Source: Pseudomonas sp. PSB18 (GTDB lineage: Bacteria > Pseudomonadota > Gammaproteobacteria > Pseudomonadales > Pseudomonadaceae). Taken from it: a DNA stretch of 64,000 nt. Both the position numbers and the translations under genes were made by a program. The DNA lies in the NCBI RefSeq assembly GCF_014596565.1, contig NZ_NOIN01000003.1:248001-312000 (forward strand), read 5' to 3'. This document shows positions 9,191-19,413 of the stretch, piece by piece. Position 1 is the first letter of the stretch, and the number at the start of each line of letters is the position of its first letter. The notes beneath the pieces were generated by a model, which was not told the origin of the DNA, searched no databases, and saw only the letters and a program-made list of their open reading frames with translations.

Positions 9191-9973
9191 TCAAGCCTTG
9201 AGCGCCTTCTTGGGATAGATGTCGTACCGACTGGATTTGCCATCGAGCCCGTGGCTCGGCTTCGGCCCTTCGATGCACGGTGCCTTGCGCGGGCGCTTGA
9301 CCACCACCCGGTGCGTCGCCAGGGCCAGGGCTGCGGCCAGCAGCGCCGGGGCGTCGGGGTCGTCGCCGACCAAGGGCCGGAACAGGCGCATTTCCTTCTT
9401 CACCAGGGCGGTTTTCTCACGGTGTGGAAACATCGGGTCCAGGTAGATCACCTGGGGCGGCTCGCCTTCCCAGTTTTGCATCACCTCGATGGAATTGCCC
9501 TTGAGCAAGCGCATGCGGGCCACGATGGGCGCCACATCGAAATCCTCCGCGCCACGGGCCAGGCCATCCTCCAGTAATGCGCCGATCAGCGGCTGGCGCT
9601 CGATCAGACTCATCTCGCAGCCCAGGCTGGCCAGCACGAAGGCGTCCTTGCCCAACCCGGCCGTGGCATCCAGCACACGGGGACGCACGCCTTGGGCGAT
9701 CCCCACCGCCTTGGCGATCATCTGGCCGCTGCCGCCGCCGTATAACCGGCGATGGGCCGCGCCGCCCTCGACAAAATCCACCCGCACCGGCCCCGGCGCG
9801 TCCGGCCCCAGTTGTTGCAGTTGCAGCCCGTGTTCGCCGACCTGCAGGGCAAACTCGCCATCGTCCACCTGCAAGGGCAGGCCAAGGCGCTGGGCCCAGT
9901 GCTCGGCCTGAGGCTGGAAGGCCGGGGCCAGGGCCTCGACGTGGATGCGGCAGGCCGCGGGTTGCTCACTCAT
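9191..9973 (-). CDS. rsmJ: 16S rRNA (guanine1516-N2)-methyltransferase RsmJ
   Basis: A 260-residue class I SAM-dependent methyltransferase that modifies G1516 of 16S rRNA. The SAM-binding motif is [19 protein letters not shown], and the catalytic/substrate motif [11 protein letters not shown] is the RsmJ version of the N-methyltransferase DPPY-like loop. The frame is open upstream to 10087, but the family N-terminus is MSEQPA at 9973; the longer reading would overlap the divergent gene at 10066. Genes on both sides point away from it or converge, so it appears to be monocistronic. Confidence 0.93.
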   Translation of the reverse strand: MSEQPAACRIHVEALAPAFQPQAEHWAQRLGLPLQVDDGEFALQVGEHGLQLQQLGPDAPGPVRVDFVEGGAAHRRLYGGGSGQMIAKAVGIAQGVRPRVLDATAGLGKDAFVLASLGCEMSLIERQPLIGALLEDGLARGAEDFDVAPIVARMRLLKGNSIEVMQNWEGEPPQVIYLDPMFPHREKTALVKKEMRLFRPLVGDDPDAPALLAAALALATHRVVVKRPRKAPCIEGPKPSHGLDGKSSRYDIYPKKALKA

Positions 9974-10065
9974 GGAAAACACGCTCAAAAAATTAAGGAT
10001 CGGCAAAAACGGCCGATAACAACGGTGAACGGCATTTTGCCAGAGCTGAGCGTCGACCGAGAAAA

Positions 10066-10686
10066 ATGTCAGACATTCATTCCACATCGATAGGCGTTAT
10101 CTCCCGTTACGGTGATTACAGCCTGCGCAACACCCAGGCCCTGAGCGGCGTCAGTCACCTGTGGCAAGATTTTTTTGCCCGGGCCCTGGCCGATCAGTTG
10201 GGTGAAAACGCGCCAGCGCCTGGCAGCTACCAGCCAGTCGCCCTCGATGAGGCCGTTGAACCGACCCTCGGCGCCGAACTGCTGGACCACATCGTCAGCC
10301 AGCGCACCTGCGATGTGAAAGAAACCCAGGTCAAACCGCCTGAACCGCTGTTCCTGCCTATCGCCGAATTCGAACTGGACCTGCTGGACAAGCCGTTCCC
10401 TCCCTTCCCGCCAGAAGAAATCAGCGCCCAGCAAAAACAGCAGAACTTCGAGAGCAACTGGGTTCGCCCCATTGTCCTGGCTGCTGGCCAACCATTGCCG
10501 GAACCCGGCCCGGCGCCGCAGCCACGCCCGTTGCACCTGCCGATTGCCGAGCTCGAACTCGACCTGTTGGACAAGCCCTTCCCGCCGTTCCCGGAAGAAG
10601 AAATCGTCGCTCAGCAGAAAGCCCTGGACTTCGACACCCGCTGGGCACGCCCGATCGTATTGCAGAACCTGCGTATCGCCGCCTGA
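10066..10686 (+). CDS. Conserved hypothetical protein with a duplicated 43-residue module
   Basis: A 206-residue soluble protein of unknown function with no signal peptide or membrane helix. The N-terminal 85 residues are unique. Then a 43-residue unit occurs twice, at about 96-138 and 157-199. Both copies share [18 protein letters not shown], an EEI-AQQK segment and a W-RPIVL ending, joined by a Pro-rich linker (about 142-155). The module is acidic and aromatic/proline-rich. The gene is divergent from rsmJ and converges on the extensin-like gene. I do not recognise a named domain; it could be a short interaction motif presented twice. Confidence 0.8.
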   Translation: MSDIHSTSIGVISRYGDYSLRNTQALSGVSHLWQDFFARALADQLGENAPAPGSYQPVALDEAVEPTLGAELLDHIVSQRTCDVKETQVKPPEPLFLPIAEFELDLLDKPFPPFPPEEISAQQKQQNFESNWVRPIVLAAGQPLPEPGPAPQPRPLHLPIAELELDLLDKPFPPFPEEEIVAQQKALDFDTRWARPIVLQNLRIAA

Positions 10687-11385
10687 TCACCTACAGATCC
10701 ACCAAGGCCCCACATCCAGGTGGAAATGGTTTCGGTGGGCTGCGTTGTAGTCCGGACTCAAGACCACACTGAACATGTCACAGGCACCGTCGCGCACCTG
10801 CCGCAGGAAACGCGCGTCGGCGCTGTCCTTCGGCCAGTCCCGGAGGACGCTGACCGTGCGGCCATCGGCCAGGCGAAACCCGGCGATGTCCAACGCGCTG
10901 GCCGTCGCATGCTGGCTGCGCGCCCCGTTTTCACGACCGTACATGTTGCGACAGGCGAAGCTGCCGAGGTGATCGACCCGGGACACCTTCTGCCCATAGG
11001 CCGCTTGTGCAGCCGGTTGCAGCGCATGACGCTCGAACAGGGCGAATGCCACAGCCAGGGAGCAACTGGCGAGGAAACTGCTGCTCAACGCCACCTCGCC
11101 GCCCTGCACCCGTAGCACATCGGTCAACGGGCAACTGGCGGCGGGATTGCTGTCGGCCTGGTGGGCGACCCGCAGCCCTGAGGTGGCCAGGGCCTGCTCA
11201 CACAATTGCGGATCATTGCGCAGGGCCATGAGTTTATAGCGGGTCAACAGGTTCGGTGGCACACGGACGTCCAGGGGCGCCCAGGGGTTCCATTCCGGCG
11301 GCACCGGCAACCAGCCCCGCCACACCCCCAGCCCCGCGACGCCCACGAGCACCGCCAACAACGTCAAGCCTTTCGCAATCCTCAC
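10687..11385 (-). CDS. Extensin-like (Extensin_C) family protein
   Basis: A 232-residue protein with one N-terminal transmembrane helix or uncleaved signal (about residues 5-24) and an exported Extensin_C domain (PF06904). The family's histidine motifs are present: SQHATASALDIAGF and, near the C-terminus, AAHRNHFHLDVG. These resemble the metal ligands of LAS/D-Ala-D-Ala-type peptidases, so a cell-wall role is possible but unproven. The start is GTG with a GAGG upstream. It follows the PEP-mutase-family gene by 16 bases, so the two are probably co-transcribed. Its stop abuts the stop of the convergent gene. Confidence 0.85.
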   Translation of the reverse strand: MRIAKGLTLLAVLVGVAGLGVWRGWLPVPPEWNPWAPLDVRVPPNLLTRYKLMALRNDPQLCEQALATSGLRVAHQADSNPAASCPLTDVLRVQGGEVALSSSFLASCSLAVAFALFERHALQPAAQAAYGQKVSRVDHLGSFACRNMYGRENGARSQHATASALDIAGFRLADGRTVSVLRDWPKDSADARFLRQVRDGACDMFSVVLSPDYNAAHRNHFHLDVGPWWICR

Positions 11386-11401
11386 GACAACGCCTCGAGC
11401 A

Positions 11402-12223
11402 TCAACCCTTGAACAGCTGGTTGGCCTGCTTGAACGTCATCGAGCGACGGGTAAAGGTGAACGTGCCCTGCTCACGGATTTCCCCAGCGGCGCGCATGAA
11501 CTCGCCGTACGCCGCCAGAGCCAGGGCCGAACCGACGCTGATGCGCTTGGCACCCAGCTCGCTCAACTGCGCAAGTGTCAGGTCCAGTGCTCCGGACATC
11601 AGCACGTTCACCGGTTTCGGCGCCACGGCCCGTACCACTGCGAGCACTTGCTCGGCGGTACTCAACCCAGGAGCATAGAGCACATCCGCACCGGCGTCGG
11701 CGAACGCTTGCAGGCGACGGATCGTGTCATCCAGGTCGGGATTGCCGTGCAGGAAGTTCTCCGCCCGAGCGGTCAACAGGAAGGGGTAAGGCAAGCGGTG
11801 TACCGCTTCGGCCGCGGCCTTGACCCGTGCCACGGCATGTTCGAAGCAATAGATCGGGCTGTCTTCGCGCCCCGTGGCATCTTCGATGGACCCGCCGACC
11901 GCGCCGGCTTCTGCCGCGCGCAGCAAGTTGCGGGCGCAATCTTCGGGCGCGTCGGCGAAACCATTTTCGAAATCGACCGCCACCGGCAGGTCAGTGGCGG
12001 CCACGATCGCCCGCACATTGGCCAGGGTGTCTTCCAGCCCCAGTGCGCCATCCGGGCGCCCCAGGGAAAAAGCGTGGCCGGCGCTGGTGGTGGCCAACGC
12101 CTCGAACCCCAGGCTTGCCAACATCTTCGCGGAACCGGCGTCCCACGGGTTGGGAATGACAAAAGCCCCTTGGCGTTCGTGCAAGGCTTTGAACGCCTGG
12201 GCCCGACGGGTTTGCGCATCCAT
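11402..12223 (-). CDS. Isocitrate lyase / PEP mutase superfamily enzyme
   Basis: A 273-residue TIM-barrel enzyme of the ICL/PEPM superfamily, which cleaves or forms C-C or P-C bonds in small 2-oxo acids with Mg2+. Visible motifs are IPNPWDAGSAKML, the substrate-loop region ATTSAGHAFSLG, VDFENGFAD, and GGSIEDATGR, which carries the Asp/Glu metal ligands of the family. Reaction and substrate are unresolved; oxaloacetate decarboxylase-like or carboxyPEP-mutase-like activities are options. The ATG at 12223 is chosen because AGGAG lies 8 bases upstream. A GTG at 12232 is in frame but too close to that site. Confidence 0.85.
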   Translation of the reverse strand: MDAQTRRAQAFKALHERQGAFVIPNPWDAGSAKMLASLGFEALATTSAGHAFSLGRPDGALGLEDTLANVRAIVAATDLPVAVDFENGFADAPEDCARNLLRAAEAGAVGGSIEDATGREDSPIYCFEHAVARVKAAAEAVHRLPYPFLLTARAENFLHGNPDLDDTIRRLQAFADAGADVLYAPGLSTAEQVLAVVRAVAPKPVNVLMSGALDLTLAQLSELGAKRISVGSALALAAYGEFMRAAGEIREQGTFTFTRRSMTFKQANQLFKG

Positions 12224-12256
12224 GTAGGTCACTCCTGAGCAGAGAGGGATTCAGCC

Positions 12257-13117
12257 TCAGAGCAAACCCAGTTGCTCGGCGGCGGGCTCTCTGTATAACT
12301 CAGGCAAGGCCGGCAATCCAGGCAGTCGCTGCATCAACCGATCATGAAAACGCAGCGCCAGCTTCGCCGCCAGCAGGTTGTCGGCGGTGTGCAGGAAGAT
12401 ATAGGGCGTGCGCCCTTCTTCGATCCAACCGGCGATCTTCTCCACCCAGGGCGTCAGGAACGGCTCGTTGGCTTCCAGCACCGGATGACCGATGAAGCGT
12501 ACTTGCGGGCATTGGGTGAAGGCCGCCGGCCGGGGGGGTACGCGCGGCTTTTTCGATTGTGCATGGAGCACGGCGGGATCGGTGGAGGTGCAACTGAACA
12601 GGGCCCGGGGATCGAGGCAGATGCGCTCGACGCCACGATCTAGCAGCAGGCGATTGAGCCGCCGCTCGGCGTCCCCCTTGGCGAAGAACTCATCGTGACG
12701 AACCTCCACTGCCAATGGGCGCTGCAGGGCGTCGATGAAGCCCGCCAGTTCCGGCAACCGATTCGGCGTAAACGCCTTGGACAATTGCAGCCAGAACGGC
12801 GAAACCCGTTCGCCCAAAGGGCTGAGCAGTTGCACGAAGGTGTCGACAGCCGTCTGGTGTTCGCGCAGATCGCCGTTGTGGCTAATGTCGCCGGGGAATT
12901 TGGCGGTGAAGCGAAAGTGCCCGGGCATGGTCTCGGCCCAGCGCTGCACGATGGCCGCGGACGGGCTCGCGTAGAAAGTCGTATTGCCTTCCACGGCGTT
13001 GAATACTTGGGAATAGAGACTCAGGAATTCGGCGCTTCTGGCGTCCTGGGGATAGAGATAATCGCGCCAGGCGTTTTCGCTCCAGGAGGGGCAGCCGAGG
13101 TAGTAAGGCAACGCCAT
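12257..13117 (-). CDS. DUF72 (YecE-like) protein
   Basis: A 286-residue TIM-barrel-like protein of the DUF72/YecE family, function unknown. Features include YYLGCPSWSENAW at the start, EGNTTFYASPS, FRFTAKFPGDISH, and VEVRHDEFF in the middle. The ATG overlaps the stop of the preceding small gene by one base (TGATG), so translation is likely coupled. Confidence 0.9.
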   Translation of the reverse strand: MALPYYLGCPSWSENAWRDYLYPQDARSAEFLSLYSQVFNAVEGNTTFYASPSAAIVQRWAETMPGHFRFTAKFPGDISHNGDLREHQTAVDTFVQLLSPLGERVSPFWLQLSKAFTPNRLPELAGFIDALQRPLAVEVRHDEFFAKGDAERRLNRLLLDRGVERICLDPRALFSCTSTDPAVLHAQSKKPRVPPRPAAFTQCPQVRFIGHPVLEANEPFLTPWVEKIAGWIEEGRTPYIFLHTADNLLAAKLALRFHDRLMQRLPGLPALPELYREPAAEQLGLL

Positions 13118-13425
13118 CAGATGTACAGGTCGAGCCCCAGCACTTCCATATCCCAGTCGACGAAACCGGCGGTGCTCAGGTAGCTGGCCAGGGCCGTGGC
13201 GACACTGCGGCTCATGGAACGGTGATAAAGCATGTCTTGCTGGCGGGCGGGAAGATTGCTCAGGCGCTGCGCGGACGCTTTGGCGGCGCGGGCGGCCAGT
13301 TGCTGTTCAGACGGAAACTCCAATTCGCCATCGACGTCATCGAAGGATTCCTGATCAGCAACCTTGCCTGTCCTGGGCCGGCGCTTGATGGGGTAAGACT
13401 GCGGTGAATATCCGTCTATACGCAT
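13117..13425 (-). CDS. Small conserved hypothetical protein coupled to the DUF72 gene
   Basis: A 102-residue, charged soluble protein with no recognised domain. It has a basic N-terminus (PIKRRPRTGK), an acidic patch (DDVDGELEF), an Ala-rich helix (QQLAARAAKASAQRL), and a hydrophobic C-terminus ending DWDMEVLGLDLYI. The TGATG junction with the DUF72 gene suggests a shared transcript and perhaps a functional link. Similar small proteins beside DUF72 genes occur in Pseudomonas in my recollection. Confidence 0.7.
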   Translation of the reverse strand: MRIDGYSPQSYPIKRRPRTGKVADQESFDDVDGELEFPSEQQLAARAAKASAQRLSNLPARQQDMLYHRSMSRSVATALASYLSTAGFVDWDMEVLGLDLYI

Positions 13426-13797
13426 AACAGAATGCTCAGTATCAATGATGGCAATTTAGCGGCACTTTCCCAGCCGCGCAAATGCGCAAGTGATAACTAG
13501 AACACATAAAGCCGAAAAGGTTTAAAAACCGGCCGAAAAAGTGACGACTGGCAATATTGGATGTGACTTCCGGGCTTCGGAATGACTTGTGGCGAGGGGA
13601 CTACATGTTGCTATGGGTCTTGTAGCTGGTGACTTTGTGGCGAGGGGATTTATCCCCGCTCAAGTGCGTAGCGCTCGCTGGATAATTGACCGATACGATA
13701 ATGGCGGGGGCGCTTCGCGCCCAGCGGGGATAAATCCCCTCGCCACAGATAAATCCCCTCGCTACAACGCTGCCCGCTTTGGAATTTCGAGGCAGGA
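13426..13797. other. 372-base gene-free region with GAGGGGATTTATCCCC repeats
   Basis: Bases 13430-13585 hold the upstream region of the small gene and nothing I can name. From 13589 onward the region is repeat-derived (see the next entry). No supported ORF is present. Confidence 0.7.
13589..13764. repeat. REPIN cluster, TGTGGCGAGGGGATTTATCCCC type
   Basis: A full inverted pair spans 13636-13746, with arms starting TGTGGCGAGGGG and ending CCCCTCGCCACA. It is flanked by two half-units, TGTGGCGAGGGGA at 13589 and ATAAATCCCCTCGCTACA at 13747-13764. This is a different family from the TGTGGGAGC repeats. The flanking fragments suggest repeated insertion or duplication at one site. Confidence 0.85.
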
Positions 13798-14475
13798 TTA
13801 TCGTTCCGACTTCGGCGTGGCGACCTTGTCCCGCAGATACACCGGCTGGGCATCGTCGGCGGGGATGGCTTCGCCGCGTTCCCAGGCGAAGCGGGCCAGG
13901 GCCAACAGGTCTTCGGCGTGGGGTAGCAGGCTGGCGTCCTGGCCGCAGAGGTTGACAGCAATACGCTCGCCATAACCCCAACCGGTGCCGGCGCCAAACC
14001 ACTCACCCTGCGCATCGGCCGGCAACGCCGCAACCTCGGGCGGCAGCACCGCTTCGGCTCCCACCAGACGCATCTCGCCAGCGATTTCGCGGTAGCAGCC
14101 CCAATACACCTCGTCCATGCGGGCATCGATGGCCGCGGCCACCTGATGGGCGCCGTGTTCACGCAAGGCACGCTGGGCCAACACGGCCAGGTTTGACACC
14201 GGCAACACCGGGCGCTCCAGTGCGAACGCCAGCCCCTGCACGACACCGATAGCGATGCGCACACCGGTGAAGGCCCCCGGGCCACGACCAAAGGCAATCG
14301 CATCCACAGCCTGCAAGGTGGTGCCGGCATCGCTGAGCAATTGCTGGATCATTGGCAACAGTTTCTGGGCGTGCAGGCGTGGAATCACCTCGTAATGGCT
14401 CGTGACCTTGCCGTCGTGCAGCAGGGCAACGGAGCAAGCTTCAGTCGCGGTGTCCAGGGCCAGCAAGGTGCTCAT
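13798..14475 (-). CDS. tsaB: tRNA threonylcarbamoyladenosine biosynthesis protein TsaB
   Basis: A 225-residue ASKHA-fold pseudo-protease that scaffolds TsaD and TsaE in making the t6A37 modification of ANN-decoding tRNAs. The N-terminal MSTLLALDTATEACSVAL and the region FGRGPGAFTGVRIAIGVVQGLA are typical. The ATG at 14475 (MSTLLALD) is preferred over upstream in-frame codons. It lies downstream of adk on the same strand, in the order tsaB-adk-ppc seen in other Pseudomonas. Confidence 0.95.
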   Translation of the reverse strand: MSTLLALDTATEACSVALLHDGKVTSHYEVIPRLHAQKLLPMIQQLLSDAGTTLQAVDAIAFGRGPGAFTGVRIAIGVVQGLAFALERPVLPVSNLAVLAQRALREHGAHQVAAAIDARMDEVYWGCYREIAGEMRLVGAEAVLPPEVAALPADAQGEWFGAGTGWGYGERIAVNLCGQDASLLPHAEDLLALARFAWERGEAIPADDAQPVYLRDKVATPKSER

Positions 14476-14518
14476 CGATGTGTCCGTCAATCAGGGGAAA
14501 AAAGGGGCGCCAGTATAA

Positions 14519-14551
14519 ACAACTACGGCCCGCAAGCGGGCCGTAGTTGGT
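14519..14551 (-). terminator. Intrinsic terminator after adk
   Basis: AACTACGGCCCGC and GCGGGCCGTAGTT form a 13-bp perfect stem with a short loop, 18 bases past the adk stop. On the minus strand it is followed by GTTTATAC. Confidence 0.8.
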
Positions 14552-14568
14552 GCAACCGAGCAGACTTT

Positions 14569-15510
<942 letters not shown>

Positions 15511-18141
15511 TTAGCCGGTGTTGCGCAATCCGGCGGCGATACCCGCCACAGACACCAGCAATGCTTGCTCCACGGGGCTGCCCTGGGCGACGTCCTGTTG
15601 CCGCGAGCGGGCCAGCAGTTCGGCCTGCAACAAGTGCAAGGGATCGAGGTAAGTGTTGCGCAGGCGAATGAATTCGAGCGTCTCTGGGCTATGTGCCAGT
15701 AGTTGCGACTGACCGGTCAACCCCAGCACCACGGAACAGGCCTGCGACAATAGGTCGCGTAAATGCGCACCCAAAGGTCGCAGTGCCGGCTCCACCAGAC
15801 GCTCGTCGTAGGAACGCGCAATATCGGCATCGGCCTTGGCCAGCACCATTTCCAGCATGTCGATGCGGGTCCGGAAGAACGGCCACTGCTCGCGCATCTG
15901 CCCCAGCAACTCGCCCTCGCCCCGCTCCAGGGCCTTGCCCAGGGCGGTTTCCCAGCCGAGCCAGGCCGGGAGCATCAAGCGGGTCTGGGTCCAGCCGAAA
16001 ATCCACGGAATCGCCCGCAGGCTTTCGATGCCACCGGCGCGGCGCTTGGCCGGCCGGCTGCCCAAGGGCAGGCGCCCCAATTCCTGCTCCGGGGTGGACT
16101 GCCGGAAGTACTCGACGAACTGGGGATTTTCCCGCACCACGGCGCGGTAGGCATTGACGCCGTCGGCCGCCAGTTCGTCCATCAGGTGTCGCCATTCGGG
16201 CGTGGGCGGCGGCGGCGGAAGCAGGGTCGCTTCCAGCACGGCCGCGAGGTACAGGTTGAGGTTCTGTTCGGCGATGTCCGGCAGGCCGAATTTGAAACGA
16301 ATCATTTCGCCCTGCTCGGTGGTGCGGAAACGTCCCGCCACCGATCCCGGGGGCTGGGACAGGATCGCCGCGTGGGCCGGACCGCCGCCACGGCCGACCG
16401 TGCCGCCACGACCGTGAAACAGCAGCAATTCGACCTGCTGCTCGCGACAGATCTCCACCAGCCGTTCCTGGGCCCGATACTGCGCCCAGGCCGCCGCGGT
16501 GGTCCCCGCGTCCTTGGCCGAATCGGAATAGCCGATCATCACTTCCTGGGGCCCATGAAGACGCGCGCGATAGCCCGGCAACAGCAACAGCCGCTCGATC
16601 ACCGGCCCGGCGTTGTCCAGGTCCGCCAGGGTTTCGAACAGGGGCACCACCCGCATCGGCCGCAACACCCCGGCCTCTTTCAGCAGCAGTTGTACCGCCA
16701 GCACGTCGGAAGCCGCACCGGCCATGGAAATCACATAGGAACCCAGGGACGCCGCCGGCGCCGCCGCGACCTCCCGACATGTGGCCAGGACTTCCGCCGT
16801 ATCGGCCGACGGCTTGAAATTGGTCGGCAGCAACGGTCGGCGATTATTCAGTTCGTCCAGCAAGAAGCCGATACGCTGCTCCTCGCTCCATTCCTCATAA
16901 CGCCCCAGGCCCAGGTAGTCGGTGATTTCCGTCATGGCCGCCGTGTGACGGGTCGAATCCTGGCGCACATCGAGCCGCACCAGGAATAACCCGAAGGTCA
17001 CCGCCCGGCGCAGGCAATCGAGCAGCGGACCGTCGGCGATCACGCCCATGCCGCAGTCGTGCAGCGACTGGTAGCACAACTCCAGGGGATCCAGCAGTTC
17101 GCGGTTGTTCTGCAAGACGTCAGCGCCGGCCGGCGTGGTCGCTTTCAGGGACGCCTGGGCCCAGTTGCGCGTGGCGCGCAGGCGTTCGCGCAGTTGCTTG
17201 AGCACGGCACGGTAGGGTTCGGCGCTGTCGCCGGCCTGGGCACGCAAGGCCTCGCTGGCCTTCTGCATGGACAGGTCCGCGGCCAGTTGATCGACGTCAC
17301 GCAAATACAAGTCCGCCGCCATCCACCGCGCCAGCAACAGCACTTCACGGGTCACCGCGGCGGTGACATTCGGGTTGCCGTCGCGGTCACCGCCCATCCA
17401 CGAAGCAAAGCGTACCGGCGCCGCCTCCAGCGGCAGGCGCAGCCCGGTGGCGGCATGCAGGGCCTGGTCGGCTTTGCGCAGGTAGTTGGGGATGGCCTGC
17501 CACAGCGAATGCTCGATCACCGCGAAGCCCCACTTGGCTTCGTCCACGGGGGTCGGCCGGGTGCGACGGATTTCCTCGGTGTGCCAGGCTTCGGCGATCA
17601 GCCGTTGCAGGCGCTCATGGATCTGCGCACGTTCGGCACTGGTCAGGTCGCGGTGATCCTGGGCCGCCAGCTGCGCGGCGATGGCATCGTATTTCTGGAT
17701 AAGGGTGCGACGGGCGACTTCGGTGGGGTGGGCCGTGAGCACCAGCTCGATCTCCAGGCGCGCCAGTTGCCGCGCCAGGGACTCGGCGGCATGGCCTTCG
17801 GCGCGCAACCGGGCGAGCAACTCAGGCAGTACCCGCGCCTCGAACGGCGCTGGCTGCGACTCTTCGCGGCGGTGGATCAGCTGGTACTGCTCGGCAATGT
17901 TCGCCAGGTTGAGGAACTGGTTGAACGCCCGCGCCACCGGCAACAGTTCGTCTTCGCTCAATTGGTTGAGACTGGCACTGAGTTCGGCATCCACGGAGCC
18001 CCGTCGATCGGCCTTGGCGCCCTTGCGGATCTGCTCGATCTTGTCGAGAAACCTGTCCCCGTACTGTTCGCGGATGGTATTGCCCAGCAGCTCGCCGAGC
18101 AGGTGGACATCCTCGCGCAAGCGGGCATCGATATCGGTCAT
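15511..18141 (-). CDS. ppc: Phosphoenolpyruvate carboxylase
   Basis: An 876-residue cytosolic anaplerotic enzyme converting PEP + bicarbonate to oxaloacetate. Signature segments are [13 protein letters not shown] with the catalytic His, [25 protein letters not shown], and the glycine-rich [16 protein letters not shown] loop; the C-terminus ends in the conserved NTG. The start at 18141 ([11 protein letters not shown]) has GGAGAA 7 bases upstream. The frame is open to 18192, but those codons are outside the family alignment as I know it. Confidence 0.97.
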   Translation of the reverse strand: MTDIDARLREDVHLLGELLGNTIREQYGDRFLDKIEQIRKGAKADRRGSVDAELSASLNQLSEDELLPVARAFNQFLNLANIAEQYQLIHRREESQPAPFEARVLPELLARLRAEGHAAESLARQLARLEIELVLTAHPTEVARRTLIQKYDAIAAQLAAQDHRDLTSAERAQIHERLQRLIAEAWHTEEIRRTRPTPVDEAKWGFAVIEHSLWQAIPNYLRKADQALHAATGLRLPLEAAPVRFASWMGGDRDGNPNVTAAVTREVLLLARWMAADLYLRDVDQLAADLSMQKASEALRAQAGDSAEPYRAVLKQLRERLRATRNWAQASLKATTPAGADVLQNNRELLDPLELCYQSLHDCGMGVIADGPLLDCLRRAVTFGLFLVRLDVRQDSTRHTAAMTEITDYLGLGRYEEWSEEQRIGFLLDELNNRRPLLPTNFKPSADTAEVLATCREVAAAPAASLGSYVISMAGAASDVLAVQLLLKEAGVLRPMRVVPLFETLADLDNAGPVIERLLLLPGYRARLHGPQEVMIGYSDSAKDAGTTAAAWAQYRAQERLVEICREQQVELLLFHGRGGTVGRGGGPAHAAILSQPPGSVAGRFRTTEQGEMIRFKFGLPDIAEQNLNLYLAAVLEATLLPPPPPTPEWRHLMDELAADGVNAYRAVVRENPQFVEYFRQSTPEQELGRLPLGSRPAKRRAGGIESLRAIPWIFGWTQTRLMLPAWLGWETALGKALERGEGELLGQMREQWPFFRTRIDMLEMVLAKADADIARSYDERLVEPALRPLGAHLRDLLSQACSVVLGLTGQSQLLAHSPETLEFIRLRNTYLDPLHLLQAELLARSRQQDVAQGSPVEQALLVSVAGIAAGLRNTG

Positions 18142-18332
18142 CAGCAGTTCTCCAGCAAAAAGGTCCGGACAGCTCTTGGGTGAGACGTTCACAAGAGAGT
18201 GCCGATGCCAGCCACGTATGACAAGCGACGAAGGGTCTTTAAACCTTGTCGGACAAAGCTAGTCTCATCAGTAAGCCACACGACGGCTTGTCACTCACCG
18301 TGCCTGCCACGAGCAGGTTTAATGAGGTCATC

Positions 18333-18677
18333 ATGAAAATCCGTGAGCTTGCCCAGCATTGGGAAGAGAACGCCAAGGGCCACCTGACCCAGACCGGCTA
18401 CACCATTCACCTGGACATGGAAGCCGCCGCGCGCCTTGCCGCGATCTGCGACATGTACCCCAAGCGCCAGCCCGAGGAACTGCTCGGTGAACTGATCGGC
18501 GCCGCCCTGGAGGAACTGGAAGCGAGCTTCCCGTACATCAGGGGCTCCCAAGTGGTCGCCACCGATGAAGAAGGCGACCCGCTGTACGAAGATGTCGGCC
18601 CGACGCCGCGTTTTCTCGCCCTGTCCCGTCGTCATCTGCATGAACTCTGTTCACAGGACGACAAGTCGAAACACTGA
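18333..18677 (+). CDS. Small conserved Pseudomonas protein (often labelled pilin assembly protein)
   Basis: A 114-residue acidic cytosolic protein (MKIRELAQHWEENAKG). It is divergent from ppc, matching the position of P. aeruginosa PA3688 as I recall it. Homologues are sometimes annotated as pilin assembly proteins, but no pilus gene lies nearby and I see no motif that proves that role. The region MEAAARLAAICDMYPKRQPEELLGELIGAAL resembles a small helical ribbon-helix-helix-like or coiled unit. The start at 18333 is chosen for its GAGG 7-8 bases upstream; the open frame from 18246 is not used. Confidence 0.8.
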   Translation: MKIRELAQHWEENAKGHLTQTGYTIHLDMEAAARLAAICDMYPKRQPEELLGELIGAALEELEASFPYIRGSQVVATDEEGDPLYEDVGPTPRFLALSRRHLHELCSQDDKSKH

Positions 18678-18700
18678 CACATCCCCCGTTTCCATCTCGC

Positions 18701-18726
18701 TTCCAGCGCCGTAAGCGGCGCTGGAA
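18701..18726. terminator. Perfect hairpin after the PA3688-like gene
   Basis: TTCCAGCGCCG and CGGCGCTGGAA form an 11-bp stem around TAAG, starting 24 bases after the stop. No clear U-tract follows, so a terminator role is probable but not certain. Confidence 0.55.
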
Positions 18727-18810
18727 TACCGCTGCGCGTCAGGAAAGTTCAGCTTTTTCGCGCTTGACCGATCAGTCAGCAAAGCTTTTTGGCGATTGGC
18801 CATCTTCGCT

Positions 18811-18838
18811 GAACTTTTGAAAAAAGCCTCGGGTCACA
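18811..18838 (+). promoter_or_regulatory. Possible AlgU (sigma-22/sigma-E-like) promoter
   Basis: GAACTT at 18811-18816 and TCACA at 18834-18838 are separated by 17 bases. This resembles the AlgU consensus GAACTT-N16/17-TCTGA in its -35, with only a partial -10. It precedes the DUF4398/OmpA-lipoprotein pair; the P. aeruginosa lptF gene is known to be AlgU-controlled. Confidence 0.4.
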
Positions 18839-18951
18839 CCGAGTAACCATACTGGAACGGTTGTTTAAATAAACGCGCCTGGCACCAGCATCAAAACGGA
18901 CGTCAAGGCTTCGGTTCCGGCATGGATTTGTAGTTTCCCAGGAGTTTTCCA

Positions 18952-19365
18952 ATGGAGTTGAAGCCTATGAATACCTGCACTGCCAAACCCTCATTCAATG
19001 GCCTGCGTGGTCTGAAGTTGGCTGCCCTGGCCATCGGAAGCAGCTTCATCCTCGCAGGATGCGCCGGCAATCCACCTTCGGAGCAGTACGCGGTGACGCA
19101 ATCGGCCGTCAACAGCGCGGTCAGCGCCGGTGGTACCGAATTCGCCGCGGTGGAAATGAAGTCGGCCCAGGACAAGCTCAAGCAAGCCGAGCTGGCCATG
19201 CATGACAAGAAATACGACGAAGCCAGGCGTCTGGCCGAACAGGCCGAGTGGGACGCCCGTGTCGCTGAACGCAAGGCCCAGGCCGCCAAAGCCGAACAGG
19301 CACTCAAGGACTCCCAGAAAGGGGTTCAGGAACTGCGTCAGGAAGGCATGAACAAGGTTCAGTAA
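18952..19365 (+). CDS. DUF4398 lipoprotein
   Basis: A 137-residue envelope lipoprotein with lipobox LAGC (Cys37). The mature part is a charged helix or coiled coil (SAQDKLKQAELAMHDKKYDEARRLAEQAEWDARVAERKAQ) typical of DUF4398. AGGAG lies 7 bases before the ATG at 18952; a second in-frame ATG at 18967 has no such site. It is 48 bases before the OmpA-family lipoprotein and probably in one operon with it, matching PA3691-PA3692. The Asp/Asn rule at lipid Cys+2 cannot be settled beyond Ala-Gly following Cys, which favours outer-membrane sorting. Confidence 0.88.
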   Translation: MELKPMNTCTAKPSFNGLRGLKLAALAIGSSFILAGCAGNPPSEQYAVTQSAVNSAVSAGGTEFAAVEMKSAQDKLKQAELAMHDKKYDEARRLAEQAEWDARVAERKAQAAKAEQALKDSQKGVQELRQEGMNKVQ

Positions 19366-19413
19366 GCCGTTCACGCCACGACGTACTTCTCATCGATAAA
19401 AGGACGACAGACT

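Noticed and set aside
17059..18183. Plus-strand open frame of 374 codons opposite ppc
   Set aside because: Antisense to a well-conserved enzyme; Gln/Gly/Val-biased composition and no start context.
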